Below are positions 50,221 to 59,486 of a DNA stretch of 64,000 bases, piece by piece. The stretch lies in contig NZ_AQRC01000003.1 of NCBI RefSeq assembly GCF_000737065.1, positions 276,376-340,375 on the forward strand, given 5' to 3'. Under the pieces are notes generated by a model. It did not search any database and was not told the origin of the DNA. It was given only the letters and a program-made list of their open reading frames with translations. The stretch comes from Thioclava atlantica (lineage in GTDB: Bacteria > Pseudomonadota > Alphaproteobacteria > Rhodobacterales > Rhodobacteraceae). The position numbers and the translations under genes were made by a program. The number at the start of each line of letters is the position of its first letter. Position 1 is the stretch's first letter.

Positions 50221-51861
50221 TCAGCGCGGTTCGGCGCGCAGCCCTTTCACGATCGCCCAGCACATCAGCAACAGGACCAGCGTGAAGGGCAGACCGGTGG
50301 AGATCACCATCGCCTGAAGCGCGGAGAGCCCGCCGCCCACCAGAAGCACGATCGCGACCGCGCCCTCGAAGGTCGCCCAGAACACACGCTGGGGCACCGG
50401 CGCATCGACCTTGCCGCCCGCGGTGATCGTGTCGATCACGAGCGAGCCGGAATCCGACGAGGTGACGAAGAACACGATGACCAGAACGATCGCGATGACC
50501 GAGGTGATCGAGCTCAGCGGCAGCCCTTCGAGCATCGCGAAGAGCGAAAGCGGCGGATTGTAATTGTCGATAACCTGCGCCTTGACCGCGGAGGCGGCCG
50601 GATCCGAGATCACCTGATCGATCGCCACGCCGCCGAAGACGGCCATCCACAGCACGCAGACCATCGAGGGGATGATCAGAACGCAGGTGATGAATTCGCG
50701 CACCGTACGCCCACGCGAGACCCGCGCGATGAACATGCCGACGAAGGGCGACCAGCTGATCCACCACGCCCAGTAGAACGCGGTCCAGCCGTCGCGATAG
50801 CTATCGTCGGTCCGGCCAACCGGGTTCGAGAGCGGGATGATTTCCTTCGCATAGGCGACGAGCCCCTGGCCGAAATCGGACAGGATCATCAGTGTCGGGC
50901 CAGCCAGGAGAACGAAGAGCAGCAGAAGCGCCGCGATCCCCATGTTGATCTCGGACAGCAGCTTCACGCCGCCTTCGAGCCCCCGCAGCACCGAGAACAG
51001 CGCAACGCCGGTGATCGCGGTGATCAGCACGATCTGCACCGGGATCGAGACCGGGATGCCGAAGACATGGTTGAGACCCGCATTGGCCTGTTGCGCGCCG
51101 AAGCCGAGCGAGGTGGCCAGCCCGAAGAGCGTCGCGAAGACCGCGAGAATGTCGATCACATGGCCGGTCCAGCCCCAGATCCTCTCGCCGAAGATCGGAT
51201 AGAAGGCGGAGCGGATCGTCAGCGGCAGGCCCTTGTTGTAGGAAAACAGCGCCAGCGCCAGCGCGACCACCGCGTAGATCGCCCAAGGGTGCAGGCCCCA
51301 GTGATAGATCGTCGCGGCAAGCCCCATCGCCTTGGCGCGGTCCACATTGCCCGGGATAAGGTTCCCATCGACATCGAAGGGGGACGGCGTGCCCAGCGGC
51401 TCGGAGATCGCCATGTGATAGACGGGTTCGAGCACGCCGAAGAACATCAGCCCGATCCCCATGCCGGCCGCGAAGAGCATCGCAAACCATCCGACATAGG
51501 AGAAATCGGGCGTCGCATCTTTGCCGCCGAGCCGGACCGAGCCCCAGGGACTCACGATCAGCGCGAGGCAGAAGACCACGAAGATGTCCGCCGCGGTGAG
51601 GAAGAACCAGTCGAAGGTCGAGGTGAGATAGGGCCGCAGCCAGCCGAAGATCGCCCCGGCCTGTTCGGGCAGAGCGAGCGCGTAGAACACGAAGGCCACG
51701 ATCGCGATCGCCGAGACCATGAAGACGGGGTTGTGGACGTCGAAGCCGAAGGGACCAACCTTCCCTTCCAGATTGTCCTGCCCGATCTCGTAATCGGTCT
51801 CGATGAGTTCCGTCGCGCCTTCGGGCGCGGGGATGCCCTGAGTTTCGTCAGGGTCGGCCAT
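50221..51861 (-). CDS. BCCT family betaine/choline/carnitine transporter
   Basis: The 546-aa protein has twelve membrane helices and the BCCT hallmark GMGIGLMFFGVLEPVYH, plus the tryptophan-rich GWTAFYWAWWISWSPFVGMFIARVSRGRTVREF segment that lines the substrate site. It would import osmolytes such as glycine betaine using an ion gradient. AGGAGG 7 nt before ATG 51861 sets the start. The next gene upstream is a universal stress protein, so an osmotic-stress unit is likely. Confidence 0.94.
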   Translation of the reverse strand: MADPDETQGIPAPEGATELIETDYEIGQDNLEGKVGPFGFDVHNPVFMVSAIAIVAFVFYALALPEQAGAIFGWLRPYLTSTFDWFFLTAADIFVVFCLALIVSPWGSVRLGGKDATPDFSYVGWFAMLFAAGMGIGLMFFGVLEPVYHMAISEPLGTPSPFDVDGNLIPGNVDRAKAMGLAATIYHWGLHPWAIYAVVALALALFSYNKGLPLTIRSAFYPIFGERIWGWTGHVIDILAVFATLFGLATSLGFGAQQANAGLNHVFGIPVSIPVQIVLITAITGVALFSVLRGLEGGVKLLSEINMGIAALLLLFVLLAGPTLMILSDFGQGLVAYAKEIIPLSNPVGRTDDSYRDGWTAFYWAWWISWSPFVGMFIARVSRGRTVREFITCVLIIPSMVCVLWMAVFGGVAIDQVISDPAASAVKAQVIDNYNPPLSLFAMLEGLPLSSITSVIAIVLVIVFFVTSSDSGSLVIDTITAGGKVDAPVPQRVFWATFEGAVAIVLLVGGGLSALQAMVISTGLPFTLVLLLMCWAIVKGLRAEPR

Positions 51862-51924
51862 ATTCTGTCCTCCTGTCATTATTGTAGGTATTGGAAGTGG
51901 GGTAGTCGGGGGAAAGCGCCCGGA

Positions 51925-52341
51925 TCAGCCGCGTACGAGAAAGACCGACGCCTTCGTATGGGACGCGAGATGGCCCCCATGCGACGCCCAGAGGTAATCC
52001 GCGACATTGGGCAGATGCGTGGCCATGACCACGAGGTCGCAGCCCAGCTCGTCGGTCGCCCGAAGAAGCGCCTTGTCGAGGTCTATCGCGGGGTCTGTCG
52101 CGACGATCATGAGAGCCTTTGCGCGATGGCCGTGCGCCGCCACCTCCGAGGTGGTGAATTCGGTCAGCCGTGCTTCATATTCCTTGGGATTGTGCCCCAG
52201 AGTTCCGGGTTCGGGGCTCGTGATACCGACATAGGTCACTTCGGCATCATGGGTCTTGGCAAGGTCCGCCGCGATACTCAGCGCCTTCCCCATTCGGGAA
52301 ACGTGACGCAGATCGACGGGAACCATGATCTTGTCGAACAT
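51925..52341 (-). CDS. uspA: Universal stress protein family
   Basis: The 138-aa UspA-fold protein starts MFDKIMVPVDLRHVSRMGKALSIAADLAK and ends DELGCDLVVMATHLPNVADYLWASHGGHLASHTKASVFLVRG. The usual G-2x-G-9x-G(S/T) nucleotide-binding motif is replaced by a less glycine-rich loop, so ATP binding is uncertain. AGAGGGA precedes the ATG. Its gene precedes the BCCT transporter on the same strand with a 63-nt gap, a pairing also seen with TRAP and BCCT systems where the stress protein tunes transport. Confidence 0.9.
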   Translation of the reverse strand: MFDKIMVPVDLRHVSRMGKALSIAADLAKTHDAEVTYVGITSPEPGTLGHNPKEYEARLTEFTTSEVAAHGHRAKALMIVATDPAIDLDKALLRATDELGCDLVVMATHLPNVADYLWASHGGHLASHTKASVFLVRG

Positions 52342-52457
52342 CTTGGTCCCTCTTTCTTTGTCGTTCCGCCCCCCGACACAGCCGAGGGGCGTAAAATGCA
52401 ATAACTCTTACCCCACGGAAACAGTTCCCGATTTCGTGAGGCGGGCTGAAATGAAGA

Positions 52458-52490
52458 CCGCCCCGATCCTGGGGATCGGGGCGGCTTTCA
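52458..52490 (-). terminator. Terminator at the end of the spc ribosomal segment
   Basis: CCGCCCCGATC (52458-52468) pairs with GATCGGGGCGG (52474-52484) immediately after rpmD on the minus strand. The tail (TCTTCATTT) is only moderately T-rich. Confidence 0.75.
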
Positions 52491-52514
52491 TTCAGTTCGG
52501 TGTTGCCCGTGGGC

Positions 52515-52703
52515 TCAGCCGCGTTCTTCCACGATCTCGACGAGATGCGGGATCTTCGCGACCATGCCGCGCACCGCCGGCGTATCTTCCAGCTCACGGG
52601 TGCGGTTCATCTTGTCCAGACCCAGACCTTTCAGCGTCGCACGCTGGATGGCCGGACGGCGGATCGGCGAACCGATCTGCTTCACAACGATGGTTTTCGC
52701 CAT
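52515..52703 (-). CDS. rpmD: 50S ribosomal protein L30
   Basis: The 62-aa protein [38 protein letters not shown] is complete L30, with the conserved IxR...Q..TLxxLGL and NRTREL motifs. It is the last gene of the cluster in the window. In most bacteria rplO and secY would follow, but a terminator and an unrelated stress gene follow here. Confidence 0.97.
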   Translation of the reverse strand: MAKTIVVKQIGSPIRRPAIQRATLKGLGLDKMNRTRELEDTPAVRGMVAKIPHLVEIVEERG

Positions 52704-52715
52704 GTCTCGAACTCC

Positions 52716-53285
52716 TTACGCTTCCGCGGCTTCGGCGGATGCCTCAGCCTCGGGCTTCTTCAGGATGTCGGCCACCTTCTTGCCGCGGCGCGCGGCCACC
52801 TGGCGGGGGCTCGCTTCCTTGGTCAGGCCGTTGAGCGTGGCACGGATCATGTTGTAGGGGTTCTGCGACCCGTTCGACTTCGAGACGACGTCCTTGACGC
52901 CGAGCATTTCGAAGACGGCACGCATCGGACCACCGGCGATGATCCCGGTCCCTTCCGGCGCGGCGCGCATGATCACCTTACCGGCGCCATGACGGCCCTC
53001 GATGTCGTGATGCAGCGTGCGCCCATCGCGCAGCGGAACGCGGATCAGGTTGCGCTTCGCCTGCTCGGTCGCCTTGCGGATCGCCTCGGGCACTTCTTTC
53101 GCCTTGCCCTTGCCGAAGCCCACACGGCCACGCTGGTCGCCGACAACCACGAGGGCTGCGAAGCCGAAACGCTTACCACCCTTCACGGTTTTCGACACAC
53201 GGTTGATCGCGACGAGGCGATCGGCGAATTCCGGGTTCTCGTCGCGCTCTTCGCGGCGGCCCCGGCGGTTGTCACGTTCTGCCAT
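52716..53285 (-). CDS. rpsE: 30S ribosomal protein S5
   Basis: The 189-aa protein has the S5 double-stranded RNA-binding core ([57 protein letters not shown]) and C-terminal [37 protein letters not shown]. An acidic Ala/Glu tail ([11 protein letters not shown]) extends the end. S5 contributes to decoding fidelity. The ATG at 53285 is chosen over a long upstream extension, since AAGGA lies close before it. Confidence 0.97.
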   Translation of the reverse strand: MAERDNRRGRREERDENPEFADRLVAINRVSKTVKGGKRFGFAALVVVGDQRGRVGFGKGKAKEVPEAIRKATEQAKRNLIRVPLRDGRTLHHDIEGRHGAGKVIMRAAPEGTGIIAGGPMRAVFEMLGVKDVVSKSNGSQNPYNMIRATLNGLTKEASPRQVAARRGKKVADILKKPEAEASAEAAEA

Positions 53286-53399
53286 AAGGCATTCCTTCTC
53301 GTGATGGCGCGGTATCACGCCGTTACATCCGATCCAGGTGCCCCGAAACGAGTCCGGGGCCCGGATCATCGGGGTGGCGCGAACGCCACCCACCAGTCC
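53286..53399 (-). other. Structured 114-nt spacer between rplR and rpsE
   Basis: Two hairpins are visible: GGGTGGCG/CGCCACCC (53372-53379/53384-53391) with a TTCG loop on the transcript strand, and CCCCG/CGGGG (53341-53345/53355-53359). Spacers inside this operon are normally a few nucleotides, so this is unusual. Confidence 0.6.
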
Positions 53400-53759
53400 T
53401 TAGAACTTCAGGCCGCCTTCACGGGCAGCATCGGCCAGCGCCTTGATCTTCCCGTGGAACAGGAAGCCGCCACGGTCGAAGTAGCAGGTTTCGACACCGG
53501 CTTTCTTCGCACGCTCGGCGATCGCAGCACCGACTTTCGCTGCCGCTTCGACGTTGTTCTTGCCGATGACGCCGAGATCTTTCTCGAGCGTCGAGGCCGA
53601 AGCCAGCGTCACGCCGTTGACGTCGTCGATCAGCTGAACGCTGATGTTCTTCGACGAACGATGAACCGAAAGACGGGCGCGACCAGCGGCCATCTTGCGA
53701 AGCTTGTTCCGAACGCGCAGGCGGCGCTTGAGGAACAGATCTCTCTTGCTGTTAGCCAT
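53400..53759 (-). CDS. rplR: 50S ribosomal protein L18
   Basis: The 119-aa protein has the L18 pattern: basic N-terminus ([17 protein letters not shown]), [20 protein letters not shown] and the C-terminal [28 protein letters not shown]. It binds 5S rRNA. Its start lies 12 nt after the rplF stop. Confidence 0.97.
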   Translation of the reverse strand: MANSKRDLFLKRRLRVRNKLRKMAAGRARLSVHRSSKNISVQLIDDVNGVTLASASTLEKDLGVIGKNNVEAAAKVGAAIAERAKKAGVETCYFDRGGFLFHGKIKALADAAREGGLKF

Positions 53760-53771
53760 TTTTCGCGCCCC

Positions 53772-54305
53772 TTACTTCTTCTTGCCTTCCTTGCGGAAGA
53801 TGTACTCGCCCTTGTAGCGGATACCCTTGCCCTTGTAGGGCTCGGGCGCACGCCACTCGCGGATGTTGGCCGCAACCTGGCCCACCTGCTGCTGGTCGAT
53901 ACCTTCCACAACGATCTCGGTCTGCTTCGGTGCCGTGACGGTCACGCCCTGCGGCACTTCGAAGTTGACCTCGTGCGAGTAGCCGAGCGAGAGCTTCAGA
54001 ACGTTGCCCTGCATCTGGGCGCGGTAACCGACACCCTGGATCTCGAGCTCTTTCTTGAAGCCTTCGGTGACGCCCTGGACGAGGTTCGCGACCTGCGAGC
54101 GGGTCATACCCCACTGCTGGCGCGCGCGCTTCGACTGGCCACGCGGCGTGATCGAGACGGCGTTGTCCTCAACCTTGAGGGTCACGTCGTCGGTCGCGGT
54201 GAAGGAACGGGTGCCTTTCGGCCCCTTCACTTCGATGGTCTGGCCCGACAGCTGCGCGGTAACGCCGCTGGGAAGCTCGACCGGTTTTTTACCAATACGA
54301 GACAT
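53772..54305 (-). CDS. rplF: 50S ribosomal protein L6
   Basis: The 177-aa protein [18 protein letters not shown] continues to the C-terminal signature [32 protein letters not shown]. Two related L6 domains are present. AGGAGG precedes the ATG at 54305. Confidence 0.98.
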   Translation of the reverse strand: MSRIGKKPVELPSGVTAQLSGQTIEVKGPKGTRSFTATDDVTLKVEDNAVSITPRGQSKRARQQWGMTRSQVANLVQGVTEGFKKELEIQGVGYRAQMQGNVLKLSLGYSHEVNFEVPQGVTVTAPKQTEIVVEGIDQQQVGQVAANIREWRAPEPYKGKGIRYKGEYIFRKEGKKK

Positions 54306-54315
54306 TGAGCCCTCC

Positions 54316-54714
54316 TTAGAACACGGTGCAGAGCACTTCGCCGCCGACATTGGCGGAACGTGCTGCCGCGTCCGACATGACGCCCTTCGAGGTCGAGACG
54401 ATCGAGACGCCAAGACCCTGACGAACCGAGGGCACGTCTTTCGCGGCCATGTACACGCGACGACCGGGGGTCGAGACGCGCTTGAGCTCGCGGATGACGG
54501 GGGTGCCCTCGTAGTACTTCAGGCTGATTTCCAGCTCCGGGTGACCTTTCGCATCGGTCGCCGTTTCGTAGCCGCGGATGTAGCCTTCGTCCTTGAGCAC
54601 GTCGAGGACCCAGGCACGCAGCTTCGAAGCCGGAGTGCGGACGGTGGATTTGCCGCGCATCTGCGCGTTGCGGATGCGGGTCAGCATATCGCCGAGAGGA
54701 TCGTTCATAGACAT
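54316..54714 (-). CDS. rpsH: 30S ribosomal protein S8
   Basis: The 132-aa protein [46 protein letters not shown] is S8, ending in [18 protein letters not shown] with the conserved GGE. In E. coli S8 represses the spc operon at the L5 start; whether the same holds in this rearranged cluster is unknown. ATG 54714 is 5 nt from GGAGG; ATG 54708 is an alternative. Confidence 0.98.
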   Translation of the reverse strand: MSMNDPLGDMLTRIRNAQMRGKSTVRTPASKLRAWVLDVLKDEGYIRGYETATDAKGHPELEISLKYYEGTPVIRELKRVSTPGRRVYMAAKDVPSVRQGLGVSIVSTSKGVMSDAAARSANVGGEVLCTVF

Positions 54715-54724
54715 ACCGACCTCC

Positions 54725-55030
54725 TTACCAGCTCGATTTCACCATGCCGGGGATCTGGCCGTAGGAGGCCAGTTCGCGCAGCATGATCCGCGAGAGTTTG
54801 AGCTTACGGTAGTAAGCATGGGGACGACCGGTGAGCTGGCAACGGTTGTGCAGCCGGGTCGCCGACGAATTGCGCGGAAGTTCCGCGAGTTTCAGCGAAG
54901 CCTTGAAGCGCTCTTCCATCGGGCGCTCCTGGTCGTTGATGATGTCCTTGAGCGCGGCGCGTTTCGTAGCGTACTTGTTCACAAGACGCTGACGCTTCAC
55001 TTCGCGCGCAACCATGGATTTCTTAGCCAT
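54725..55030 (-). CDS. rpsN: 30S ribosomal protein S14
   Basis: The 101-aa protein is the long, zinc-free form of S14: it lacks the CxxC pairs, and the conserved [39 protein letters not shown] segment is complete. Confidence 0.98.
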   Translation of the reverse strand: MAKKSMVAREVKRQRLVNKYATKRAALKDIINDQERPMEERFKASLKLAELPRNSSATRLHNRCQLTGRPHAYYRKLKLSRIMLRELASYGQIPGMVKSSW

Positions 55031-55049
55031 TGATTCCGTTCCTCCGCGA

Positions 55050-55607
55050 TCAGGCGTTGAAAGGCATGTTGAAATGCTTCAACAGCGCCTTCGCTTCGGC
55101 ATCCACGTCAGACGTGGTCACCATGATGATGTCCATGCCAAGAACCTCATCGACCTTGTCGAAGTCGATTTCCGTGAACACGATGTGTTCCTTGAGGCCC
55201 ATGGCGAAGTTGCCACGACCGTCGAAGGACGGCTTCACGCCGCGGAAGTCGCGGACGCGCGGCATGGCGACGTTGATCAGGCGATCGAGGAATTCGTACA
55301 TCCGGTCGCCGCGCAGGGTCACTTTGCAGCCCAGCGGCATTTCTTCCCGGACGCGGAAGCCAGCGATCGACTTCTTCGCCTTGGTCATCACGGCCTTCTG
55401 ACCGGCGATGAGCGAGAGCTCCTCGGCGGCCTGCTTGACCTTCTTGGTGTCTTTCACGGCTTCGCCGACGCCCATGTTCAGCACGATCTTCTCGAGCCGC
55501 GGGATCTGCATGTCGTTCTTGTAGCCGAACTCTTCTTTCAGCGCTGCGCGGATCTGGTCCTTGTAGAGCGCTTTGAGACGCGGAGTGTAGGTCGCTTGAT
55601 CGAGCAT
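55050..55607 (-). CDS. rplE: 50S ribosomal protein L5
   Basis: The 185-aa protein is complete L5, with [54 protein letters not shown] and the C-terminal [20 protein letters not shown]. It binds 5S rRNA. Its ATG overlaps the rplX stop (TGATG). Confidence 0.98.
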   Translation of the reverse strand: MLDQATYTPRLKALYKDQIRAALKEEFGYKNDMQIPRLEKIVLNMGVGEAVKDTKKVKQAAEELSLIAGQKAVMTKAKKSIAGFRVREEMPLGCKVTLRGDRMYEFLDRLINVAMPRVRDFRGVKPSFDGRGNFAMGLKEHIVFTEIDFDKVDEVLGMDIIMVTTSDVDAEAKALLKHFNMPFNA

Positions 55608-55912
55608 CAGATCGCCTCCCCGGTGGTCTTGGCGAAACGCACCTTCTTGCCGTCTTCCTCGCGGAAGCCGACGCGGGTGGCTTTGCCGTTCTTGTCCATC
55701 AGAGCCAGGTTCGACAGATCGATCGGCATCGCCTTCGGCTGACGGCCACCCTGGTTCGACTGGCTTTGACGCTGGTGACGGATCGCGACGTTGACGCCGT
55801 CCACGACTGCCTTGCCGACTTTCGGCATCACAGCGGTGATCTCACCCTGCTTGCCCTTGTCCTTGCCGGCCAGCACGACGACCTTGTCGCCTTTACGGAG
55901 CTTAGCAGCCAT
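55607..55912 (-). CDS. rplX: 50S ribosomal protein L24
   Basis: The 101-aa KOW-domain protein has [53 protein letters not shown]. It initiates 50S assembly. It overlaps both neighbours by one nucleotide (TAATG and TGATG). Confidence 0.98.
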   Translation of the reverse strand: MAAKLRKGDKVVVLAGKDKGKQGEITAVMPKVGKAVVDGVNVAIRHQRQSQSNQGGRQPKAMPIDLSNLALMDKNGKATRVGFREEDGKKVRFAKTTGEAI

Positions 55913-56280
55913 TACAGCACCTCCGGAGCAAGCGAGATGATCTTCATGAAGTTCTTCGCACGCAGCTCGCGCACGACCGGCCCGAAGATACGGGTGCCGA
56001 CAGGCTCGCCCGCGTTGTTCAGGATGACGGCGGCGTTGCGGTCGAAGCGGATGGCGGTGCCATCTTCACGACGGACTTCTTTGGCGGTGCGCACGACGAC
56101 GGCCTTGCGGACGTCACCTTTCTTCACGCGACCACGCGGGATGGCTTCCTTGACGGAAACGACAATGATGTCGCCCACCGACGCATAGCGACGGTGCGAG
56201 CCACCCAGAACCTTGATGCACTGAACTCGGCGTGCGCCGGAGTTGTCAGCAACATCCAGATTGGTCTGCATCTGGATCAT
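55912..56280 (-). CDS. rplN: 50S ribosomal protein L14
   Basis: The 122-aa protein [48 protein letters not shown] is canonical L14, ending [18 protein letters not shown]. It forms an intersubunit bridge. The gap of 79 nt to rpsQ is longer than others in this operon. Confidence 0.98.
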   Translation of the reverse strand: MIQMQTNLDVADNSGARRVQCIKVLGGSHRRYASVGDIIVVSVKEAIPRGRVKKGDVRKAVVVRTAKEVRREDGTAIRFDRNAAVILNNAGEPVGTRIFGPVVRELRAKNFMKIISLAPEVL

Positions 56281-56359
56281 TTGGTTTCTCCCGACCTTTG
56301 GGGACGCCTATGCAGCAAGGGCCCCAGGGTTTCGACAAGCTGGAAGGAGCTGCCCCGGC

Positions 56360-56593
56360 TCACGCCGAAACGACAACCCGCCAACGTTTCGTCTTCGAGA
56401 TCGGCGCGCACTCTTCGATGCGAACAATGTCACCGGTCTTGAATTGGTTTTCCGCGTCATGGGCGCGGTATTTCTTGGACTTCCGGATCGTCTTCTTGAG
56501 AACCGGATGCGTGAAGCGGCGCTCGACCGAAACGGTCACGGTCTGGTCGTTCTTGTCCGACGTCACGGTACCTTGCAGGATGCGTTTGGGCAT
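56360..56593 (-). CDS. rpsQ: 30S ribosomal protein S17
   Basis: The 77-aa OB-fold protein has [71 protein letters not shown], the complete S17 signature. Confidence 0.98.
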   Translation of the reverse strand: MPKRILQGTVTSDKNDQTVTVSVERRFTHPVLKKTIRKSKKYRAHDAENQFKTGDIVRIEECAPISKTKRWRVVVSA

Positions 56594-56605
56594 GGGAAGC
56601 TCTCC

Positions 56606-56806
56606 TTACTTCGCGGCTTCAGCGGCTTTTTGGTTCAGCACGGTCTTCACGCGCGCGACGTCGCGGCGCACGGCACGCATACGGGCGGTGTTCTCGAGCT
56701 GGCCGGTTGCTTGCTGAAAGCGGAGGTTGAAGGCTTCTTTTTTCAGCGCGACGAGCTGATCACGCAGCTCATCAGGCGTCTTCGCCTTGAGTTCTTGGGC
56801 GTTCAT
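56606..56806 (-). CDS. rpmC: 50S ribosomal protein L29
   Basis: The 66-aa two-helix protein [57 protein letters not shown] is L29. It follows a structured leader and two inserted plus-strand genes instead of rplP, so it should be the first gene of its own transcription unit. Confidence 0.97.
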   Translation of the reverse strand: MNAQELKAKTPDELRDQLVALKKEAFNLRFQQATGQLENTARMRAVRRDVARVKTVLNQKAAEAAK

Positions 56807-56823
56807 CCCGGGTCCTTTCTTGG

Positions 56824-56861
56824 CATCAGAGGGCCCCTCGCGGGTGACCCTGTATCTGATG
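56824..56861 (-). promoter_or_regulatory. Hairpin in the rpmC leader
   Basis: On the minus strand CATCAG and AGGG pair with CCCT and CTGATG around a GC-rich loop, with a 4-nt bulge. The hairpin ends 17 nt before the rpmC start. A 14-bp palindrome TCCTGAATTCAGGA (56873-56886) lies just upstream in the divergent promoter region. Confidence 0.5.
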
Positions 56862-56995
56862 GGTTATGTCGGTCCTGAATTCAGGAACTTGGGGCCAATA
56901 TCAGAGCGAATCGGATATGGCAAGGATTGTTTGGCCTTTGGCCCGCTTTGGCGTAACAGGGGGCCGAAACAACGCTCAAACCAGCGAGAGATCCC

Positions 56996-57619
56996 ATGTC
57001 GGAAATCGAATCCCTCTTCGTCACCCGCCTCTACCGCGCCCGTCTATCCGAGTTCGGCCCCAAGGTCGACACCGGCGAGCTGGAGGCCTCGTGCTACGCG
57101 ATCGCGGAGGATGACGAGGCCGGTCAGGACTGGTGCGAGGAGAACGGCTATCCCGGCTACACCTCCTATGCCTCGCTGACCGACCTGCCCTGGCGCTTTC
57201 CGATCTTCGCCGACATCGTGAAATCGCTCGACGCCCATGTCGCGGCTTTCGCCGAGGACCTGCAATTCGATCTGGGCGGCGGCACGCTGGTGCTCGAGGA
57301 TCTCTGGATCAACATACTGCCCGAGGGTGGCGCGCATGGCTCGCATATCCACCCGCATTCGGTGATCTCGGGCACGACCTATGTCGCGATGCCCGACGGC
57401 GCCTCGGCGCTGAAGCTGGAAGATCCGCGCCATGCGATGATGATGGCCGCGCCCACCCGCATCAAATCCGCCCGGCGCGAATTGCAGCCCTTCATCTACG
57501 TCGCGCCCGAGCCTGGAGAGGTTCTGCTCTGGGAAAGCTGGCTGCGCCACGAGGTGCCGATGAACATGGCCGAGGACGAGCGGATCTCGGTGAGCTTCAA
57601 TTACAAATGGGTGGAGTGA
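56996..57619 (+). CDS. 2OG-Fe(II) oxygenase-like protein (TIGR02466 type)
   Basis: The 207-aa protein resembles a family of small putative 2-oxoglutarate/Fe(II) dioxygenases: LVLEDLWINILPEGGAHGSHIHPHSVISGTTYVAMPDGASALKLEDPR, with a His-rich metal site, and GEVLLWESWLRHEVPMNMAEDERISVSFNYKWVE, with the second His and the 2OG-binding Arg/Ser strand. Substrate is unknown. The gene is inserted on the plus strand inside the ribosomal cluster, divergent from rpmC; GAGAGATCCC precedes its ATG. Confidence 0.82.
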   Translation: MSEIESLFVTRLYRARLSEFGPKVDTGELEASCYAIAEDDEAGQDWCEENGYPGYTSYASLTDLPWRFPIFADIVKSLDAHVAAFAEDLQFDLGGGTLVLEDLWINILPEGGAHGSHIHPHSVISGTTYVAMPDGASALKLEDPRHAMMMAAPTRIKSARRELQPFIYVAPEPGEVLLWESWLRHEVPMNMAEDERISVSFNYKWVE

Positions 57620-57632
57620 GCCCCCTGCCCGC

Positions 57633-57646
57633 TTGACCCGGGTCAA
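57633..57646. promoter_or_regulatory. Perfect palindrome TTGACCCGGGTCAA upstream of the flavodoxin-like gene
   Basis: TTGAC-N4-GTCAA is a symmetric FNR/DNR/NnrR-class site, 89 nt before the ATG at 57735. It suggests control by oxygen or nitric oxide through a Crp/Fnr regulator; binding is inferred. Confidence 0.6.
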
Positions 57647-57734
57647 TGCGACGCAGGCAAGAACCTCCTTGAATGTCTAGACCGACCTGCGCGACCTCCG
57701 CGCAGGCGGCGCGCAGCGTTCACGGGAGGGCGCC

Positions 57735-58262
57735 ATGAAGATCCTGATTGCCTACGCCACGAGCGAAGGCCAGACCCGCAAGATTTCCCGTCATATCAGT
57801 GACCGGCTTGCCGATGCCGGGCACGCGGTCGAAATGCTGCGGCTCGCGGACGCATCCGGCCTGAAGATCGGGCGCTTTGACCGGGTGATCCTCGCAGCCT
57901 CCATCCATGTCGGTCATTACCAGCGAGAGCTCACCGAATTCGTGGCCGACCACGCCGATGCGCTCAATGAGAAGCCCACCCTCTTCGTTTCGGTCTCGCT
58001 CGCCGCCGCTGGCCACGATGCCGAGGACTGGCGCGGCCTGGACGAGATTCTCGCGGATTTCACGGAAGCCACGAATTGGACGGCGGGGCGCACGGAGCAG
58101 GTCGCGGGCGCCTATCTCCCGTCCCATTACGATCTTTTCCGCCGCTTCGTCATGCGCCGGATCCTCGCTGCGAAAGACCCGAGTGCGGATCTGGCCGCAG
58201 ACAAGGAATATACCGATTGGGGGGTTCTCGATGCCGTGGTCGATGGTTGGCTCGCCGAGTGA
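57735..58262 (+). CDS. Flavodoxin-domain protein, HemG-like protoporphyrinogen oxidase
   Basis: The 175-aa protein starts MKILIAYATSEGQTRKISRHISDRL, a flavodoxin FMN-phosphate loop (T/S-x-E-G-Q-T), and has FDRVILAASIHVGHYQRELTEFV, the pattern of HemG, the quinone-linked protoporphyrinogen IX oxidase used without oxygen. Length fits HemG. A Crp/Fnr-type palindrome upstream fits low-oxygen expression. A generic flavodoxin role remains possible. GGGAGGG precedes the ATG. Confidence 0.78.
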   Translation: MKILIAYATSEGQTRKISRHISDRLADAGHAVEMLRLADASGLKIGRFDRVILAASIHVGHYQRELTEFVADHADALNEKPTLFVSVSLAAAGHDAEDWRGLDEILADFTEATNWTAGRTEQVAGAYLPSHYDLFRRFVMRRILAAKDPSADLAADKEYTDWGVLDAVVDGWLAE

Positions 58263-58294
58263 GTGCCCGCCCCACGGCAGGCCCCGAGAAAGCA

Positions 58295-58322
58295 AAAGCC
58301 CCGCCATCTCTGGCGGGGCTTT
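58295..58322. terminator. Bidirectional intrinsic terminator between hemG-like gene and rplP
   Basis: AAAGCCCCGCC (58295-58305) pairs perfectly with GGCGGGGCTTT (58312-58322) around ATCTCT. T-rich sequence follows the stem on both strands, so it can stop both the flavodoxin gene and the rplB-rplP transcript. Confidence 0.88.
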
Positions 58323-58350
58323 CGTATCTCTCGATGCGGTCAGACCGGGA

Positions 58351-58764
58351 TTACCAGTCCTGACGCTCGACGATGCGGCAGGCGATCGGCAGCTTCGCCG
58401 CGCCGAGGCGCAGGGCCTCGCGAGCGATCTCCTCGTTGACGCCGTCGATCTCGAACATCACGCGGCCCGGCTTGACCTTCGCGGCCCAGCGGTCGACCGA
58501 ACCCTTACCTTTACCCATACGGACTTCGGTGGGTTTCGCGGTGATCGGGGTATCCGGGAAGATCCGGATCCAGACACGGCCCTGACGCTTCATGTGACGG
58601 GTGATCGCACGACGCGCAGCTTCGATCTGGCGGGCGGTGACGCGCTCGGGCGCGGTCGCCTTGAGGCCGTAGTGACCGAAGTTCAGGTCAAAGCCGCCTT
58701 TGGCTTCGCCGTGAATCCGGCCCTTGTGCATCTTGCGGAACTTCGTCCGTTTCGGTTGCAGCAT
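58351..58764 (-). CDS. rplP: 50S ribosomal protein L16
   Basis: The 137-aa protein [24 protein letters not shown] continues with [44 protein letters not shown], canonical L16. It is the last gene before a bidirectional terminator, whereas rpmC normally follows directly. Confidence 0.98.
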   Translation of the reverse strand: MLQPKRTKFRKMHKGRIHGEAKGGFDLNFGHYGLKATAPERVTARQIEAARRAITRHMKRQGRVWIRIFPDTPITAKPTEVRMGKGKGSVDRWAAKVKPGRVMFEIDGVNEEIAREALRLGAAKLPIACRIVERQDW

Positions 58765-58778
58765 GACTATCTACTCCC

Positions 58779-59486
58779 TCAGCGATCGCGACGCGGGCCG
58801 CGCGGAGCCGGGCCCTCTTGGGCTTCGGCGTGCTTGCGGTCGCGAGCTTGCGGATCATGTTCCATGATCTCGCCTTTGAAGATCCAGACCTTCACGCCGA
58901 TGATCCCGTAGGGGGTCGACGCTTCGGACAGCGCGTAGTCGATATCGGCACGCAGGGTATGCAGCGGCACGCGGCCTTCGCGATACCACTCGGTGCGCGC
59001 GATCTCCGCGCCGCCCAGACGGCCGGCGACGTTCACACGAATGCCGAGGGCGCCCATGCGCATCGCGTTCTGCACCGAGCGCTTCATGGCGCGACGGAAC
59101 GAGACACGACGCTCGAGCTGCTGGGCGATCGACTCGGCGACGAGTTGCGCGTCGAGTTCCGGCTTGCGGATTTCGACGATGTTGAGGTGCAGCTCGCTGT
59201 CGGTGAGGTTCGCCAGCTTCTTTCGCAGCGCTTCGATGTCAGCGCCTTTCTTGCCGATGATGACGCCCGGACGCGCAGCGTGAATGGTCACGCGGCACTT
59301 CTTGTGCGGACGCTCGATGATGACGCGGCTGACGCCGGCCTGCTTGGCTTCCTCGTGGATGAACTCGCGGATCTTGATGTCCTCGAGCAGGAGGTTGCCG
59401 TACTCCTTGTCGTCGGCGTACCAGCGGCTGTCCCAGGTGCGGTTGACCTGGAGGCGCATGCCGATCGGATTGACCTTCTGACCCAT
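58779..59486 (-). CDS. rpsC: 30S ribosomal protein S3
   Basis: The 235-aa protein begins [43 protein letters not shown]. It has the KH domain [18 protein letters not shown] and the C-terminal [52 protein letters not shown]. It forms part of the mRNA entry site. ATG 59486 overlaps the rplV stop (TAATG). Confidence 0.98.
   Translation of the reverse strand: MGQKVNPIGMRLQVNRTWDSRWYADDKEYGNLLLEDIKIREFIHEEAKQAGVSRVIIERPHKKCRVTIHAARPGVIIGKKGADIEALRKKLANLTDSELHLNIVEIRKPELDAQLVAESIAQQLERRVSFRRAMKRSVQNAMRMGALGIRVNVAGRLGGAEIARTEWYREGRVPLHTLRADIDYALSEASTPYGIIGVKVWIFKGEIMEHDPQARDRKHAEAQEGPAPRGPRRDR

Noticed and set aside
52500..54308. A 602-residue open frame antisense to rpmD-rplF
   Set aside because: It runs antisense through four certain ribosomal genes and has no recognisable protein features.
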